Below are positions 12,954-13,826 of a stretch of DNA of 13,826 bases, piece after piece. The DNA is from CAG-791 sp000431495 (GTDB lineage: Bacteria > Bacillota > Clostridia > Lachnospirales > Lachnospiraceae): the NCBI GenBank assembly GCA_052117605.1, contig JBQKIT010000030.1, one strand, 5' to 3'. The translations under genes were made by a program, and so were the position numbers. The stretch's first letter is position 1. Each line of letters begins with the position of its first letter. The notes under the pieces were generated by a model that saw only the letters and a program-made list of their open reading frames with translations, made no database searches and was not told the DNA's origin.

Positions 12954-12995
12954 AGATGCTGATCAATTTCTAATTTGTTCAGCTAAGATAGTATA

Positions 12996-13541
12996 TCATT
13001 CCGTTGTTATACCAACGGCAATTTTTATCACACCGTCCTTGTCAAAGGATTCGATTTTTGCATTTTCCGCGTCAGCGTAAATCCATGTATCTGCTTTACT
13101 AAGAAGAATATTGAAATATCTCGATTCGTTGCTGACATATTCATGGACAATCATTTCCGGCTGTTCTACCGTATTTTTCAATTCCGCCCCGTTGGGAAGA
13201 TAAGTAGGCTTATAGCTCTGCAAATCGGGCTGAGTATTTTCCCCGTCACTTTGCAGTTCAAAGATACTGTATTTTTCAAATGTCTCGACTACCCACGCGA
13301 TCACCTTTTCACGGAACTGTGCATTAGCCACCATAGCCGTTGAGAACAACAGAGTTATGGTAATTGCTGCGACTGCAACAGCTTTGCCGAACCGTCTGAA
13401 CACAATATAAGTTCGGCTCTTTTCCGCACTACTTGCAGCAGAATCTTCTTTTAGCTCCGTGCGCAAATAGTCTTTCATGGCAATTTTACAGGCGTGATTG
13501 AGAGAAGCATCCGAAATCACTTGCTCCGAGCTAAGACCCAT
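12996..13541 (-). CDS. DUF4367-like membrane protein (anti-sigma-type), probably truncated
   Basis: A 181-aa minus-strand frame with a basic segment (about 43-55), one hydrophobic helix (VAVAAITITLLFSTAMVANA, about 55-75), then FREKVIAWVVETFEKYSIFE and SYKPTYLPNGAEL, the juxtamembrane and start of a DUF4367/DUF4179-like extracellular domain seen in anti-sigma-like proteins of Clostridia, usually encoded beside an ECF sigma factor. The domain ends early (DKDGVIKIAVGITTE), so the C-terminus is probably cut off near the tandem repeats. The ATG at 13541 has no ribosome site; the frame is open back to 13652 across a terminator hairpin, so the true 5' end is uncertain and may also be lost. No sigma factor gene is visible within the window. 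Confidence 0.55.
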   Translation of the reverse strand: MGLSSEQVISDASLNHACKIAMKDYLRTELKEDSAASSAEKSRTYIVFRRFGKAVAVAAITITLLFSTAMVANAQFREKVIAWVVETFEKYSIFELQSDGENTQPDLQSYKPTYLPNGAELKNTVEQPEMIVHEYVSNESRYFNILLSKADTWIYADAENAKIESFDKDGVIKIAVGITTE

Positions 13542-13602
13542 GCTTGAAGAAAGCAGCTCGTGGTAAAGCTGGTGGTATTGTATAATCCCATCTTTGACAG
13601 CG

Positions 13603-13647
13603 AAAGAGGCTGAAAGCCCTGAAAATACAGGCTTCCAGCCTCTTTTT
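13603..13647. terminator. Bidirectional hairpin terminator
   Basis: AAAGAGGCTG (13603-13612) pairs with CAGCCTCTTT (13636-13645), extended by AAGCC..TG with CAGGCTT inside. Both strands end in a short U-tract, better on plus (TTTTT). On minus it would end the CDS that stops at 13690. A 12-bp palindrome ATGTAGCTACAT lies next to it at 13659-13670. Confidence 0.75.
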
Positions 13648-13689
13648 ACGCATCAAAAATGTAGCTACATCTTATTACTTTTCTCTTTT

Positions 13690-13826
13690 TTAACCGGCTT
13701 TCTTGATGCCTGAATTGTTGCTGATTTCATGAGCTGTCACGGAGCTGCTCTCATGAGCTGTCGCTGAACTGCTCAACTTTGCGTCATGAATGTCGTATGG
13801 GTTATCGCCGCCGGAGATTACCTTCG
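13690..13826 (-). CDS. C-terminal end of an unrecognised CDS, cut by the window edge
   Basis: The minus-strand frame is open from the window edge for 44 codons to TAA (13690-13692). It reads KVISGGDNPYDIHDAK, then two copies of an eight-residue unit, SSSATAHE and SSSVTAHE, and ends NNSGIKKAG. The duplication is exact in length at DNA level (13727-13750 and 13751-13774, 24 bases each). A good terminator follows in the right direction. The composition suggests a soluble, flexible tail; I cannot name the family. Confidence 0.55.
   Translation of the reverse strand, partial: KVISGGDNPYDIHDAKLSSSATAHESSSVTAHEISNNSGIKKAG

Noticed and set aside
12682..12966. Minus-strand frames across the tandem repeats with recurring LLFCAAGIIS-like peptides
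   Set aside because: The 52-base period shifts the frame at each unit, so the peptides recur in different frames. There is no start signal.

Overview
The window looks like a chromosomal segment of a moderate-GC, low-spore-marker Firmicute of the class Clostridia, most likely Lachnospiraceae. This rests on the rpoD-trmK-NIF3 gene order, the TGS-domain nucleoside kinase typical of Clostridia, and mobile-element remnants that resemble Clostridia mobilizable elements. Species cannot be read from the sequence.

Left half (1-8832, all genes on +): a housekeeping block. It holds the primary sigma factor (rpoD), the tRNA m1A22 methyltransferase TrmK, a NIF3-family dinuclear-metal protein and a TGS plus P-loop nucleoside kinase. 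Next come the RNase P RNA (rnpB), a membrane-anchored trypsin-like serine protease, and two tandem G3E (CobW/ZNG1-like) GTPases. The first GTPase is a classical metallochaperone type with a GCICC motif and a very His/Cys-rich linker. The second has lost GCICC and carries a C-terminal domain resembling DUF1980/TIGR03943 (YcgQ). Two hairpin terminators close this block. The rpoD-trmK spacer is unusual: it can fold into a closed cloverleaf-like structure, and the closing strand can instead pair with a copy of its partner that lies over the first start codons of the trmK reading frame.

Right half (about 8833-13826): an accessory region. It starts with about 370 bases without a recognisable gene and a strong terminator. 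Then follows a collapsed mobilizable element: an N-terminal stub of a sigma-like regulator, a piece of MobC and an internally deleted, frameshifted relaxase, still in their usual order. Behind it sits an intact type IV toxin-antitoxin pair, AbiEi/AbiEii, with its own consensus promoter lying inside a 47-bp palindrome plus a second upstream inverted repeat. The next gene, a small three-helix membrane protein, has a one-base frameshift. Further on are a PIN-domain stub, a broken unknown gene and four 52-bp tandem repeats. On the minus strand are a probably truncated DUF4367-like membrane protein and the C-terminal end of a CDS that runs off the window.

Working together: the left genes serve transcription, tRNA modification and processing, and probably metal handling. 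The right side is a graveyard of mobile DNA in which the AbiE module is the one part that kept intact reading frames and a promoter, as expected of an addictive toxin-antitoxin module.
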